Assembly: GCA_050084515.1 (NCBI GenBank)
Contig: CM114273.1
Span: 16,368,001-16,432,000 of the forward strand
DNA from: Blasia pusilla
Lineage: Eukaryota; Marchantiophyta; Marchantiopsida; Blasiales
DNA: 64,000 nucleotides
Direction of reading: 5' to 3'
The position numbers and the translations under genes are program-made. The notes below the pieces were generated by a model. That model ran no database searches. It was not told where the DNA came from and saw only the letters and a program-made list of their open reading frames with translations. Of this stretch, positions 36,564 to 48,078 are shown in pieces. How positions within the stretch are numbered: position 1 is the first letter of the stretch; each line of letters begins with the position of its first letter.

Positions 36564-37678
36564 CCTTTTTGGGGAGTTGGGCGTTGGTAGCACCGATTAT
36601 GGCTTCAAGATTTCTCCAAGGAGATACACCTATCTTGATGGATCATATCGCCCATGTCGAGGAGGGGGACTTGTTATTTCAACAACAACTAAGATCTGCA
36701 CGAGCTCTTCTTCCTCTTGCTACACAAGCAATTCTACCCCCTTTCAGTCAACTAATTACATAAGGGCTTGATCGACTTCAAGAGCATATTTCCGAGAATC
36801 TGCATCAAATCAACTTTTCCAGCATTCTCTCAGAGGCATCCTCCGACACTAATCGAGCTCGTCTACGTTCATGTGCTGGTACCGGAGCGGGGGCGTGGCT
36901 TACTACAAATCCTCTTATTCTTCCATTTCGTCTTCCTCGAAGTATATTCTCGACAGCTTTGCCGTTACGTCTTGGACTTCCCCATCCTTCTCTCTTAGGT
37001 GTGCCAAATTGTGTATGCGGGGATCCTATTGATGCCAAGGGTATCCATATTCTCCGATGTGCACATGGTGGAGAACGAACGGCCACACATGATGTCATTA
37101 GAGAGGCAGTAACATCGGTGGCTCGTACGGCAGGATATACCGTTGGGCAAGAGCAACTCCACGTCCTACCTTCAACCACACAAGCAACCTCTCGTCGGAG
37201 AGTGGATTTTGTTATGTCTCGAGGTGGATTCCGGACACTAGGTGATGTGGTGGTTGCTGATCCAACATGTTCTGACTTGGTGTGTAGAGCTGCACATACC
37301 AAAGGTTTGGCGGCCGAAGCTGCAACAAGAATCAAGGAGTTAAGTTATGTTGTGAGACATGCGACTGACGTATTTATTCCGTTTGGAGAGGAAGTATTCG
37401 GTCATTTACATGTGTCTTTTGATACTTTCCGGAAAACATGTGCTCACCACTCCCTCGAGAATCATCACCTTGCCCCTTCCCGTAGTCCTTCTCTCTCGGT
37501 AGTTACTACTTATTTTAGGCAATGTATCTCAGTGGCCTTACAATGTGCACAAGCCTTGGCATTAATACGTCGTGCGGAGGTGGTGGGAGGTCGCTCGTCT
37601 CATCATCCATTCACGTCGGACCAACCACTCGTGTTCTTGTCAGATTTGTTTCAAGCAATCAATCGTGTTGCTCGTTGA
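36560..37678 (+). pseudogene. LINE ORF, C-terminal CCHC knuckle and restriction-like endonuclease
   Basis: The frame after a third shift (at 36560) contains one TAA at 36761-36763 and is otherwise open to 37678. Landmarks: AGTGAGAWLTTNPL, then PNCVCGDPIDAKGIHILRC (C-x-C-x9-H-x3-C knuckle), ERTATHDVIREAV, RRRVDFVM (Asp at 37205), GDVVVADPT (Asp at 37259) and TRIKELSY (Lys). This matches the CCHC plus R..D..D..K..Y layout of R2-type endonucleases. In those elements it makes the first-strand nick that primes reverse transcription. The family match is from recall, not a search. Confidence 0.78.
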
Positions 37679-37679
37679 G

Positions 37680-38278
37680 CCGGTGTTTACTTGGGCTTGT
37701 TGCCATTTTCTTTTTGCATTCTTTTATGCATTTTTTTACTCCTCTTTTGAGTTGTTATTACCTTTCTTTGTCCTCTTTTGAGGTTTATTTTATAATAAAG
37801 TGGTTTCCTAAAAGTAGGAGAATTATTTATAAAGTGAGTTTGTTAAATTATTACCATAGAATTAAATAATTAAAGATGAAATGTAGAGACATTTCATCTT
37901 AACCATACTAGTATCGATAAGAAAATTAATAGGGAGTTTCTAAATTTGTCATTTCGTAATACTCCTGGCAATATTTTCTTTTAGGCATCCATTAGATGAG
38001 AGAAAAGCGAGTTCTCATTCACACTCGAGATATTGTCAAGAACCATCGTTCGTACGCAAAGGCACTTCAAAGGTAACTCCACAAAGCTCGTCCTCCTGAA
38101 TTCCTTTCATCAGACGCATGTGAATTTTCAAACCGGTGGTTCCAAACAAAATCAGCCACTTATTAACATGTTCTCGACGGATTCCTCTCACCTTCAGCTC
38201 TACTTTGAGACCTCCTCCTGTAGGATATGAGAAGCTCGAACTCTCAAGCACCACTGCAGCTATCGTGCATGTCCGTTG
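37680..38278. other. LINE 3' region and intergenic DNA
   Basis: T-rich DNA after the LINE stop (to about 37.8 kb) fits a 3' UTR without an A tail. A 72-codon minus-strand open stretch (38254-38036) reads SFSYPTGGGLKVELKVRG; I do not recognise it, and it could be a further exon of the carbonic anhydrase gene or chance. Confidence 0.4.
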
Positions 38279-41200
38279 CTAATGGCTGTCTGACCTAGCG
38301 TTCGCAACAGCGGCGAAGTACGTAGACTGTCGGCCACCTCCAAAATTCACAGAAAGTGGTATTTTCTCCCGTTGCCCCTCTGCAGCGGTCGCGCATTGTC
38401 GCTCTGCCAGCCATTGCAAGGGCTAAAACGTAAGATCGGTTTGAATTTTACGGAGACCAGGTTCCGCGGATCACCAAGCGAACGAGAATAGGGACGAGGG
38501 ATCAACGGTACAAAGAGATTGGCGTGGAGAACATCAACAGGTTTAGAAGAGCACTATTCGGAAACTTTTGGATGCATTAGTATTGTAATCCCACACTGTT
38601 CAGCGAACGACCGTGGAGAGGGAGAATGAGGGAGAAGAGCGAAATCCTGTAGTTTCTCCATTCTTGAGCGGAGTTTCGACCGTGGATGCAGTTTTGCATG
38701 ATACCACGGTCGCAAGAGATTGGACCTTTAACTTCTTACATCATTGATTACAGCCTCAGCCTTAGTTTATTCGTAACAATTAGGAAATTTCGTTGTTAAT
38801 TTTACATCGATATTTGTATACGGGATTTAATTGTGAAGGGGTGAAAACTTTCATGCAGTACCTTCAATGCAGCTTTCAGCTTCACGACCTGCTTCATCGA
38901 CACAGACCGTCCCTGCACATGGATTCATGAGGACAAATGAAGGCAGTTCAACACGATATTACGTACTGGGTTATCTCAAAATTCGATACTGAGCATGGGA
39001 TGGTGCGTGCGGGAGGATTTTACCTCTACATGAACAATGGACCAGAGTACACCTTCATTGCACGGCGGATGAGTCTCAGAGCCAAGGTAGCGCCCGTAAT
39101 GTCTACCCACGTTCAGGTATGATGGATCCAGTTCTCCTAGAGAAAACATTTGATTCTTTTGTGACAATGGTGGCAGTCGATCCCAAAACTGCACCAAAGA
39201 GATGGATAACTAAATTATGCAATCATGCTTGGGCCACCAAACAGAACGACAGACAGTTGCAGTGACTCCACTGAGAAAAGACTTGTGAGTCTCAAGAGCA
39301 AGTAAGAACTACTCCAACTGTAGATACCTGAGCAAGAAAGCGATTCTCATCGCCAAATGCGAAGAGTAGGGCAATTACTGCAATCTTCTCGTGATCCCTA
39401 GTTCGATAAACTAAGTGCATCTCCAATGGAAACCTACGCACATGCGTGACAGACCACATTACAGAGAATTCATTACGAAATTACGCTTCATGGGACTTAC
39501 CAAGCTAAGAGGAAAACTCGATAAGTTTAGGGAACTAATCAGAAAATGCGTACTAGGGAAAACACGAAATTGGTTCCATTATTGCAAACAACGTTAAGAG
39601 TTAATCGAATCATAAAGAGAGTGTAAGCTACGAATTTTGATTTGCCACACCACTTAAATTGCGAGCGAGAGTTCAGTCGATCGAGTCACTGACCGCTCGT
39701 TGAAGAGCCCCAGTGTGTGTTCGCTCGGGGTGTGGAAGTCCATATCTTTGATATGATACGTTGTGTTCCCGATGACCAAACTGCCTGCTCCTGGCCACCA
39801 TACCTGGATCACACGCAGACATTGACGTCATTCCACAACTGCAGATCCAGGATTCGGAAAATAGTATCCGACCAACGACTTATGGTCATCTCCACGGTCG
39901 AGATAAGGCCGTGGACACACAACATCAGGGATCTTGTTTTCCGTCCTGCGACCATGAAAACGCGGTGATTCAGGTCAGCTCAGCGGGACACCGCCGCTGA
40001 GCTTCAATCCTCTACCGTTTCCCTGCGAGCATACAACGAAGCAGAACGGGGAGAGACCTTGACACGCTCTAGTAGTGGACACCGCAGAACGCGCACCGCA
40101 TCGATCTCCCAGCCGTCCCACGAAACACCGGTCGTCTATAAGGTCGTTCGGCTGTGATCAAAGAGCCCCCAAAGAGCGCAGGGAATCCTGGAGTGAAAAG
40201 CAATGCGAGGTATGCATCACGCCCATGGAGAAGCCACGAATTCTGGCACTGATTGCAATGCACTGGGTCTGACTCGGTTCACTCCACTTTGAATTTCGAG
40301 GCGCGGCTAGCTGTTATTCATGAGGTGCGTGAGTGATTCAGTCCCAGCTAAGGAGACACTTTTCTAGACTTTCAGAATTAGGCATAGGCATCAACAGTAC
40401 CTGAATCGTTCGGCCGTTGTTGACGATGGTCGCATTGGCAGAATTGTGAACCGCACGCAGTGGCCCCATCTGCGGGTCTAAGACCATCATATCAGGCTCC
40501 ATCTCCATCGGTGATTGGTTGTACCCAGTTTCGCACAGATGCCAGTCGTCTCGTAATCTGCCCCACTGTTCCGGCCCATAAGGACCCGGGCTGTAATCGA
40601 ATCGTGCATTAGGATCGTCGTCAGTGCGCATTTCCTCTGGCTCTGCAATCTCCGAGATATTCACAGTGTCACATTCTGGTCAAAACAACGGCATTCCCTC
40701 CGACTGCTCCCGCATCAGCTTCATAATGAGAGTTCACTGAGCTCCCCTGAGATTTTTTACCTCATGAGACAGTCCTCACTTGCGAAAAACAATGAAGCCA
40801 ATTTAACATCGTAAAGAATTCATTCTTTATCCCATCAATCCTGAGTTTCACATTATATCGGAGCACGCCGCACAACTCAGAGAACTCCTCATGGAGTCGC
40901 TCCCATTGAGCACGTAGACGCGTCTCAGAACATGGATCTATTGACAAGTTCCATTCGTAGGCATTGCCGTATAATCACCGGGTCATCTACCAACTGCATG
41001 GTGATAGATGGACCCAGCGATTGCAACTCCGCCTCACGTCTGCCTCGGTAGGCTTGGAAAATGCAAAATCATCGCCAAGGCATGACCGAGAAAGTGCGAT
41101 TAATCTTCAATCGACCACATGCAAAAGAATGTACATGTGCAGCAAAATCAACGACGGAGAAGACGTGGAAGGAGATTATACAGTCATTGAAACATGTTCC

Positions 41201-41410
41201 ACAGGTTCATGAACATGACCGATTCCCATCTTCGGTTTAATAAATTAATACCATATCTCGTAGTATAGGTAGGAAATGGGCTAGATCGGGGGAAAGAACA
41301 TAAATGGGGTCTGGGAGTGCCACCAATTCAGGAATCTCGGTCAGACAGAAACCTGCCGATATGCCAACGATGCATAAGCAGAAGAGTGCCAAAATGACGG
41401 CCATCGTCAT
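38279..41410 (-). CDS. Secreted alpha-carbonic anhydrase-like protein with altered zinc site
   Basis: Exons: 41410-41353, 40675-40401, 39803-39694, 39433-39328, 39188-39024, 38912-38862, and tentatively 38326-38279, all GT-AG with matching phases (about 270 aa). Exon 1 encodes a signal peptide (MTMAVILALFCLCIVGISA, cleavage near ISA-E). Family landmarks: FDYSPGPYGPEQWGRL, TGYNQSP, NSANATIVNNGR, HTPSEHT, FPLEMHLVYRTRD, YGRYLGSETHPPCNEGVLW, and VSMKQVVKLKAAL. Alpha-CAs interconvert CO2 and bicarbonate in the apoplast or lumen, using three zinc-binding His. Here the first reads Asp (MDFH, where HWH-type is normal), while the second (DFH) and third (EMH) remain. Activity is therefore doubtful, and a CA-related non-catalytic role is possible. 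The last exon ends NARSDSH, keeping the NAR motif but little after it; its acceptor is the least certain part. Confidence 0.85.
40762..40947 (-). other. Open stretch inside carbonic anhydrase intron 1
   Basis: An open stretch reading RLRAQWERLHEEFSELCGVL looks protein-like and ends in a possible donor (CGCAAGTGAGG), but no acceptor in frame precedes it, and the flanking exons already join in phase without it. It may be a decayed or alternative exon. Confidence 0.3.
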
Positions 41411-43480
41411 ATCTCGATGTGTGGCTGATTTTCGTCTCTTCTGGCTCTCAGATCTCCAACATTAGACGCACAGGAATTCCGGAGCTGGAGACATTAAAAC
41501 CCCCACAGCCACTATAAGGACAGCCAGCGAATGATTCGCTCCCTCCGAGAGAAGCAGACTGCGTTGTTTCTGACTACTCTCCCACTAGACCTCGTAGCGC
41601 CGGCAATTAGAAAACATAGGACTCCAATTCCAACCACAGGCGTTACAACCTTCAGCGAGCGACTCCTCAACGGCCCATCCCTTCTCGCAGTACTCGCACT
41701 TCGTACGCACCTCCGTTTCTTCCTCTCCAGTCTTTGGTCACGTCTCCTCCGGACATTTGAACTCTTTCGCCTCCCCCGTTCCCATACCGTCTGTTCTCTT
41801 GGACGGAAGGAAAGGCGAGGGATGTGATTGTAGCTCGGTACAGTACAGTACCGCGCGAACTAATCATGTGAAGAGCGAGGGAGCGATCTGCAGGAATCTC
41901 TGCCACGGCGAGACGTCAACTCTAAGTGCGTGGAATAAGATGAACACGTACAAGAACCAGCAGCAGCTAGAGCGACAATCTTGTAAGAAACTCTAGTTTG
42001 GGAAACGGCTTCTTGCTCAACGGCGACAGTCAGTCGGAATGGACGGGTCACTCTTGGGATTTCGGAAATCTGCCTCATTCATCCGAGTGATTTCATTTCG
42101 CATTCCGCTTTCCACGACTCCGTGTTGAGATCTGGAAATCAAGTGGCTTCAACGCTGTCATCCCGCTCGTTTTCCATTCACTGATTAAATTTCCGTTTCT
42201 GTGAGATGCTGCCTCAAGAATTGGTACCGCTGCTATTGAACATTCCGTGTCGGCGGAGCGAATAGTTTCAGTTATTTGAATTTAGCACATTTAACACGGG
42301 CTCAGTTTGGTTTTGAATTATCCATTTATGATTGAATTCAAGCGATTTTATTCATTTAGATTTAAATGAATGAATATTTTATATCAAGTGAAAAATCACT
42401 CTCCAATAACAATATAAATTATATAAGACTAATTAATAAGATAGGTATATTAGGTGTTCTTTAAGAAGTGTTTAAAGATGTTTTTTTAAGGGATGTTTGT
42501 TACGAATTATTTATTTACTATTAACTAGTCATTTGTTTGAAAAAAAGTTATTTTTTCATTTTTTCATTTTTTAAAAATATAATAAATTTTGTAATTTTTA
42601 AAAGATTAATTAGATTCCACTCTTCTAAATAATCTTACTCTTCAATTAAAATTATACCCTCGGACACCTGAATAGTCCTATCCTTCCATAAAGTTTTTAC
42701 TTTCTCCTCGACCCTCCACTCCTTCCACCAAAATAACACATATTGCTTAAATCATAATTAATATTAATTAATGAAATCATTTGAGCATCAAAAGTCTCCA
42801 TCTACCACATGAAGCATATATAGAAAGGTTCCTACTCATATGTGTATATTGTGGTAGAGGTTAAACTTGAAATATTTAGTCGAGAAAGGGAGTGAAGGCG
42901 TCATAAAATAATAGCAAGAAAAAATATGTTAAGAAATTCTAGGAAATCAAGAATCTAGAGGTAGCCTTATTTATCAATTCCCTCTTAGAAAAGCTTACTT
43001 CATGTATCAAAATTAGTAACACAAAAGATGGAGATTTCTCTATATGGAAGACATTTTCCATGCCTTCCATTTCTCTATATGGAAGGCATGATTCATTCAA
43101 TCTATGCATTTTCAGTAATAAAAAATAGCAATGCATTCCTAGTGCACTCTCCTAAATGCATAAGCTAGCTAGTAGGTTGTGAAAAAAGTGAAGTTTACAA
43201 TACCTAGCAGAAAATAAAGTATATCATTCATGAAGCTAGAAGTCCTACAAATGAAATTCATAAGCAATAAATTTAATGCAAGAGTAGCCATTTAAAATAG
43301 TTGGTTCCATTCCCAGATACGAAGTAATATTTTTTGCATTAAAAGACTAACTTCATTTGCTAACGCTACAAGGCAACCGTATACATGTGGATTGACAAGC
43401 ATGCGACATAACTTGTAAAAAATGACAAATTTTTAGACAGATGATTGCAATACTTTGAGTTTAAAGAATGTAGAGTGACA
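41411..43480. other. Upstream flank of carbonic anhydrase gene; AT-rich spacer
   Basis: 41.4-42.2 kb, of mixed composition, should contain the promoter and 5' UTR; open frames there lack ATG starts or family similarity. From 42.25 kb the sequence is strongly AT-rich with no gene. A 12-bp-arm inverted repeat lies at 43059-43090. Confidence 0.5.
43059..43090. repeat. Perfect 12-bp inverted repeat
   Basis: CATGCCTTCCAT and ATGGAAGGCATG flank an 8-base loop. Part of it (TTTCTCTATATGGAAG) also recurs as a direct repeat about 40 bases upstream, suggesting slippage-generated structure. Confidence 0.8.
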
Positions 43481-43559
43481 TAACCTTTGAGCATGAGATG
43501 GTTATGCACTATGAAGATTTAATGGAAGGGTGCCAATGGAGAGAGATTGAAATCCAACC

Positions 43560-46170
43560 TACAAGAGGTTGCTCCTTTAACTGATGGGGTTCCTAGAGCA
43601 AGAAGAGAATCATGAGTCCTACAAGATACGTGCCAATGTTTTGAGTATGGTAGATATGGTTATATAGCCACAAATTTTTGCTTTCATAGGCTTGGAAATA
43701 GGCCATATCATCGCCATGTCAATCATTTGAAAGGGATACACATGCATAAAGATGACGAAGAATAGGAACCTTGGAGAAACACCATCCATCACTAATCTCT
43801 CCTTGCGGACTTATTGGCTCTAAAAAAGGAGAAAATACGAGGATTGACACAAACATATGGAGGTAAATGGTTTGAAGAAAGGAAAAACATGTCTCATTGT
43901 CATAGATGGGAAAGTAGAATAATCCCAAGTTAGAATATTGATTAATCCTTGGTACAACATGACACTTCTTTTCAAGAGTCATAGCTATGAAATTAGGCTT
44001 AGCTTTAGAGAGGGATCCAAATCTAAAGATAGAATTGTCGAACGGACAAACACAAGGAATTGAGAAGCTTTCTTGAAGAGTAGAGTTAAGGATAGGAAAG
44101 TATCACGAAGAGTTCGAGTTGAAGATCATTTAGTTAGCACATTATGAGGTTATCTTGGATATCCCTTAGATGGAATTATACAATCCAAACATAGATTGGA
44201 GGAAAAAAATGAACATTTGAGAGTGGAAGCTTTATGAAGATAAAATTAGATCACATCTTCAAACCTTATCCATATATGTTATAGAAAAATTACCATCAAA
44301 CATCAAGATATATATTTCCTTGGTTAAGTAAGCGATGTTGGTGGTTTGAAAAAATATTCAAAGGTACCATACGAGTTTAGAGAGGTATTAGAGAAGTAAA
44401 AGTATGTAATTACAAAAGACTTATCTCAAGGTTTCCCCCCAAAGAAAGGCTAGACCACAAGATTGATCTCCTTCCAAGAAGCACATCATGAGGTAAAGCT
44501 CCTTACCGTCTAGCTCCAAGAGAACTGGAAGAGTATAGAACCCAAGTATAGGAGATGTTATAGAAAGGTTTTTTCCAACCAACCATCTTGCCATATGAAG
44601 CTCCACTTCTTTTCATGAAAAATAAGGTTAGAAGCATGCAATTTTGTATCGACTATCAAGCATTGAATCAACAAACAATGCAGAAAAAATATCCATTACC
44701 AAGAATGGATAAGTATTTCATCGTATTTCTAGATGATATGTTGGTCTATAGTAAAACCATAGAAGAGCATAGAAATCATCTTCAAGAAGTCCTTCAAATT
44801 CTAAGAGATAATGAGTTGTATACTAAAGCTTCAAACTGTGAGTTCGGCAAGAGAGAAGTTGATTATGCGTAGAAGGCATTCAAGTGATAAGTGAGAAGAT
44901 AAAAAAAGATCCAAAAATAGAGTAAATTTGAGGATAAAATTGAATTAAAGACTTTTCTAAGATTAACATGATTCTCTCCAAAAACATTCTATGTTTTTGC
45001 TCGAATCGTAGAATCCTTGACAATTTTACTTTAAAAGGAAAAAAATAAAATTGGCATATATCACAAGAGATTTTTGTCCAATCATTAAAGGATGTCTTGA
45101 TCAATGCTCCTATTTTGAAGTGGTATATCCTAATTGACCTATGAAGTTGGCCACGAATACGTTAGATCCTATCATTGGAGGAGTATTACAACAATAATGG
45201 AAAGATGGATGGCATCCGATTGCCTTCTTTTTTTGCAAGTTGTTGCTAGTGGAGCAAGATTACTACACAACCAAGAGAGGAGAACTTGTTATCGTAGTAG
45301 AAACCAAGCATTAGAGACACTATTTGGGCAATAAGGAGTTTTTTTAGAGATTGATAACAAAGCCCTTGATTAACTTAGAACCTTAAAACGAGCTCTCCAA
45401 ACAATAAATTCAATGGGTAGAATAGCGACAGTAATTCATCATGAAAATCTTCTATGTTGAAGGAAAAAAAGAAGTTGGTAAATGCCTTGACTCGTAAGCC
45501 ATGGATAAATAACATGTCTTAAGTGCATATTCACTCTAGTTGTTGGAATATGCTAACCAAAACAAAACAAAAAAGAGAGGATGAAGAAATTGCAATTGCT
45601 ATACATGCAAAGAAAGCATAGAAGGCTGAAGGTTAGTTTTTGATAATGATAAATTATACATAGTACAAGATCTACACTTACCCACTCAAGTATTGTAAAA
45701 GGCTTACGACACGCATATTACGAATCATGTTGAAGCTGGAAAAACCTTGGAGAGGTTACAACGGGCATAAAATTAGCTCAAAATGATAGAAGATGTTGAC
45801 ACGTATGTTGGGAGTTGTATGATTTGTCATCAAATCAAGGTTAGTGACACAAAACCATCAAGATTATTATAGTCCATCCCAACACCTCATAAACATTGGG
45901 AAAAAATCAACATGGACCTTGTTTATGAGTTACTATATACAATCACGGAATATTATTATGTTTGTGGATAGATTAGACAAGATGATACACATTCATATCA
46001 TCTTCACAAGTCTATCTTGGAAGGCCTCATTTGGATTGCTCCAAACTAAATTACTCATGTCTACTACTTATCACCTTCAAACTGATGGACACATTGAAAG
46101 AGCTAACCGTACCATTGAGCATATGCTACGGGCCATCTCGTACACTTGGTTCAACCCCATGGTTCTCCAA
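43560..46170 (+). mobile_element. Ty3/gypsy retrotransposon relic
   Basis: Fragments in the standard gag-protease-RT-RNase H-integrase order. RT at 44588-44872: PYEAPLLFMKNKV, FCIDYQALNQQT, then an internal deletion joining directly to FIVFLDDMLVYSKTIEEHR, where FLDD is the active site. RNase H and tether traces follow near 45130-45330 and VNALTRKP near 45480. The integrase end reads TTYHLQTDGHIERANRTIEH at about 46060. A CxxC...zinc-knuckle-like piece precedes at about 43630. No LTRs were recognised; it is thoroughly dead. Confidence 0.8.
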
Positions 46171-46694
46171 GGTTAGAGTTCAGGTTCCTAACACCCTCTG
46201 AGGCCCTCCCCCTTATATGTAGTTCTAGAGATCTTGGGATGGTTTCTAGATTTCTGCTCATGCATTTTTTTAGATCTTTATTGCATTGGAATTATCTTCT
46301 CACACGCTTTCCAACGCCACCTTATTCATCCCAAATCCATCTTAGGCCTAGTCGTTATAACCTCAAATACTAAGAACCCCCAAACGCTCAATCAAGTTCC
46401 AAGTCAAGTTGCAGTCCCCTTGGTGCCCTACTCTTGTGGGGCTTGAGCTCTTCTCAAGTCCCAATTGACACCTGATCTTGTTCTTCTAGGTCACGACCTT
46501 CATCATTTGAGACAATGTCATGATCATACGGATTATGTCCTAGAGTATAGTGTGCTAGTAGAGGCCATCCCTTATGTAGGGCCGTAGTGTCTAGGTAGAG
46601 ATGCGGTTTCATACATAGGGTTGGGGGTTACTCAGTTGAGGGTGACTTTTCCAGTAGGGCCCGCTCTTAGGTTGGAGGATATAGTGTGGAGTGT

Positions 46695-46721
46695 ACTCAA
46701 AGAACAATTAGTTCTTTGAGT
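46695..46721. repeat. Perfect 11-bp inverted repeat
   Basis: ACTCAAAGAAC and GTTCTTTGAGT flank a 5-base loop AATTA. No adjacent gene or T-run suggests a function. Confidence 0.8.
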
Positions 46722-47081
46722 TGAGCGTGTTGCGTTGGGAGTTAGCCTTGGTAGTAAGTAGAGCTCTTGGCTATGGTGGTTCCGTAAGCTTCGACCTGGA
46801 TTCTCCCATCGTGGAGTGGGTTTGGCTCAATTGTATGTGATTCTATACGTGTTTTATGACAGCAGGTCTTTCACGATTTTCAGTTGTGGTACACTTATGT
46901 TTGTGGATGCTCTCATCTATGTTATGTAGGTATGTGAGTATGGTATGTCAGTGACGTATGTTGTATGACGATGTGGATTCGCACGACAACAACCCTCAAG
47001 GCTATGTGAGCCTACTAGAATTCTAATGTTCCGCATTGGCGCGCGTTTTAGAATCAGAGTTTCTCTACAACCTAGCTATTA

Positions 47082-47207
47082 CAAGCACACTTAGTGCAAT
47101 AGCGACCACTCAGGTTAGATTGTAGAGGAAAGAGCTAGACAACCTGCATCACCACATCACCTTGCATTCTCAAGCACACTTAGTGCAATAGCAACCACTC
47201 AGGTTAG
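47082..47207. repeat. Spaced 37-bp direct repeats
   Basis: CAAGCACACTTAGTGCAATA followed by GC(G/A)ACCACTCAGGTTAG occurs at 47082-47118 and 47171-47207 with one difference; a shorter third copy (CAATAGCAACCACTCAAAGTTAG) follows at about 47220. Confidence 0.85.
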
Positions 47208-47944
47208 CGAGAGACATCTCAATAGCAACCACTCAAAGTTAGTACTACTATACACCTTGTATCACAAGACTCATTGAACTCCTCAAGTCATGCAGACCTC
47301 TCGATCAGATGCGGAAGAAGACACTCGTGCTTAGCACACTGAACTACTAAGGTTTGAAGCACAATCCACTTAAGCAAAGCACACTCAGTGCTTCTCAATC
47401 AGCTCCTCAACTCAGAGAGTTGTGTCCAGAAAGGTGTAAGAGAATGTAAATTCACAGGGCACCCTCAGAGGGTTACATACAGCCAAGAGAATGAGTTTCT
47501 AGGTTTTAGGGTTTTTAGGGTTAGGGCCTACCGCCCATAGTAATTCTCAGAATTACTAAGGTAACTCTATGGTAACAAGAAATTACTATTTACTGTGGTA
47601 AAACACTAAGTTACTATAGTAATTCTATCAATTACTTTTCACTATAGTAAACTCCAAGTTACTATGTTTTACAACAGGTTATGAAGATCGCAACAATAAA
47701 GGAAGAGGAGAGCCCTGGAGGGGAAGTCTACCTATATGCAATTCTAGAGTGGTCTTATGAGTTTGAGAGTTACACCTTCTTTATGTTGCTTCCTCTTCCT
47801 TGATTAAATCTTTGATTACCACATATGTAGAGTGTTGTTAATGACTCAGCACTCCCACCCATATTTTTCACATGTTTTTCCTCTTGCAAGAATTGAGGAA
47901 TGAGACTCAATACGTAGCAATATTTGCAAATATTCTTAAACCTT

Positions 47945-48056
47945 GCTCCTAAATTCTACCACAAACCACCTCATATGCGGGGAGGATCCTCACTCCTATT
48001 GCTCCTAAGTTCTACAACAAACCATCCCATATGTGGGGAGGATCCTTACTCCTATT
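47945..48056. repeat. 56-bp tandem duplication
   Basis: Two abutting units beginning GCTCCTAA, each ending in ACTCCTATT, differ at only a few positions. They lie just inside the putative minus-strand primer-binding site. Confidence 0.88.
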
Positions 48057-48064
48057 GTGCTAAA

Positions 48065-48078
48065 TCGCTCTAATACCA
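48065..48078 (-). other. Probable copia-type primer-binding site, LTR to its right
   Basis: Minus-strand TGGTATTAGAGCGA follows a CA dinucleotide ending GAATGTTCAACA, the usual LTR-to-PBS junction of plant copia elements (TGGTATCAGAGC with one change). The LTR would extend rightward from 48079; its far edge was not defined and no coding remains. Confidence 0.5.

Larger units (their letters stand above)
34176..37678 (+). mobile_element. Non-LTR retrotransposon with restriction-like endonuclease (R2/NeSL-like), decayed
   Basis: One long reading in three frame shifts: Pro/Ser-rich N-terminus, C2HC zinc finger, RT, CCHC knuckle, PD-(D/E)XK-like nuclease. No AP endonuclease domain precedes the RT and no poly-A tail follows the stop. 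This order is that of the site-specific R2, NeSL and Utopia-type LINEs, in which the nuclease nicks a defined target and the RT primes there. Target and exact ends could not be defined; the UTRs extend beyond these coordinates. Confidence 0.8.
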
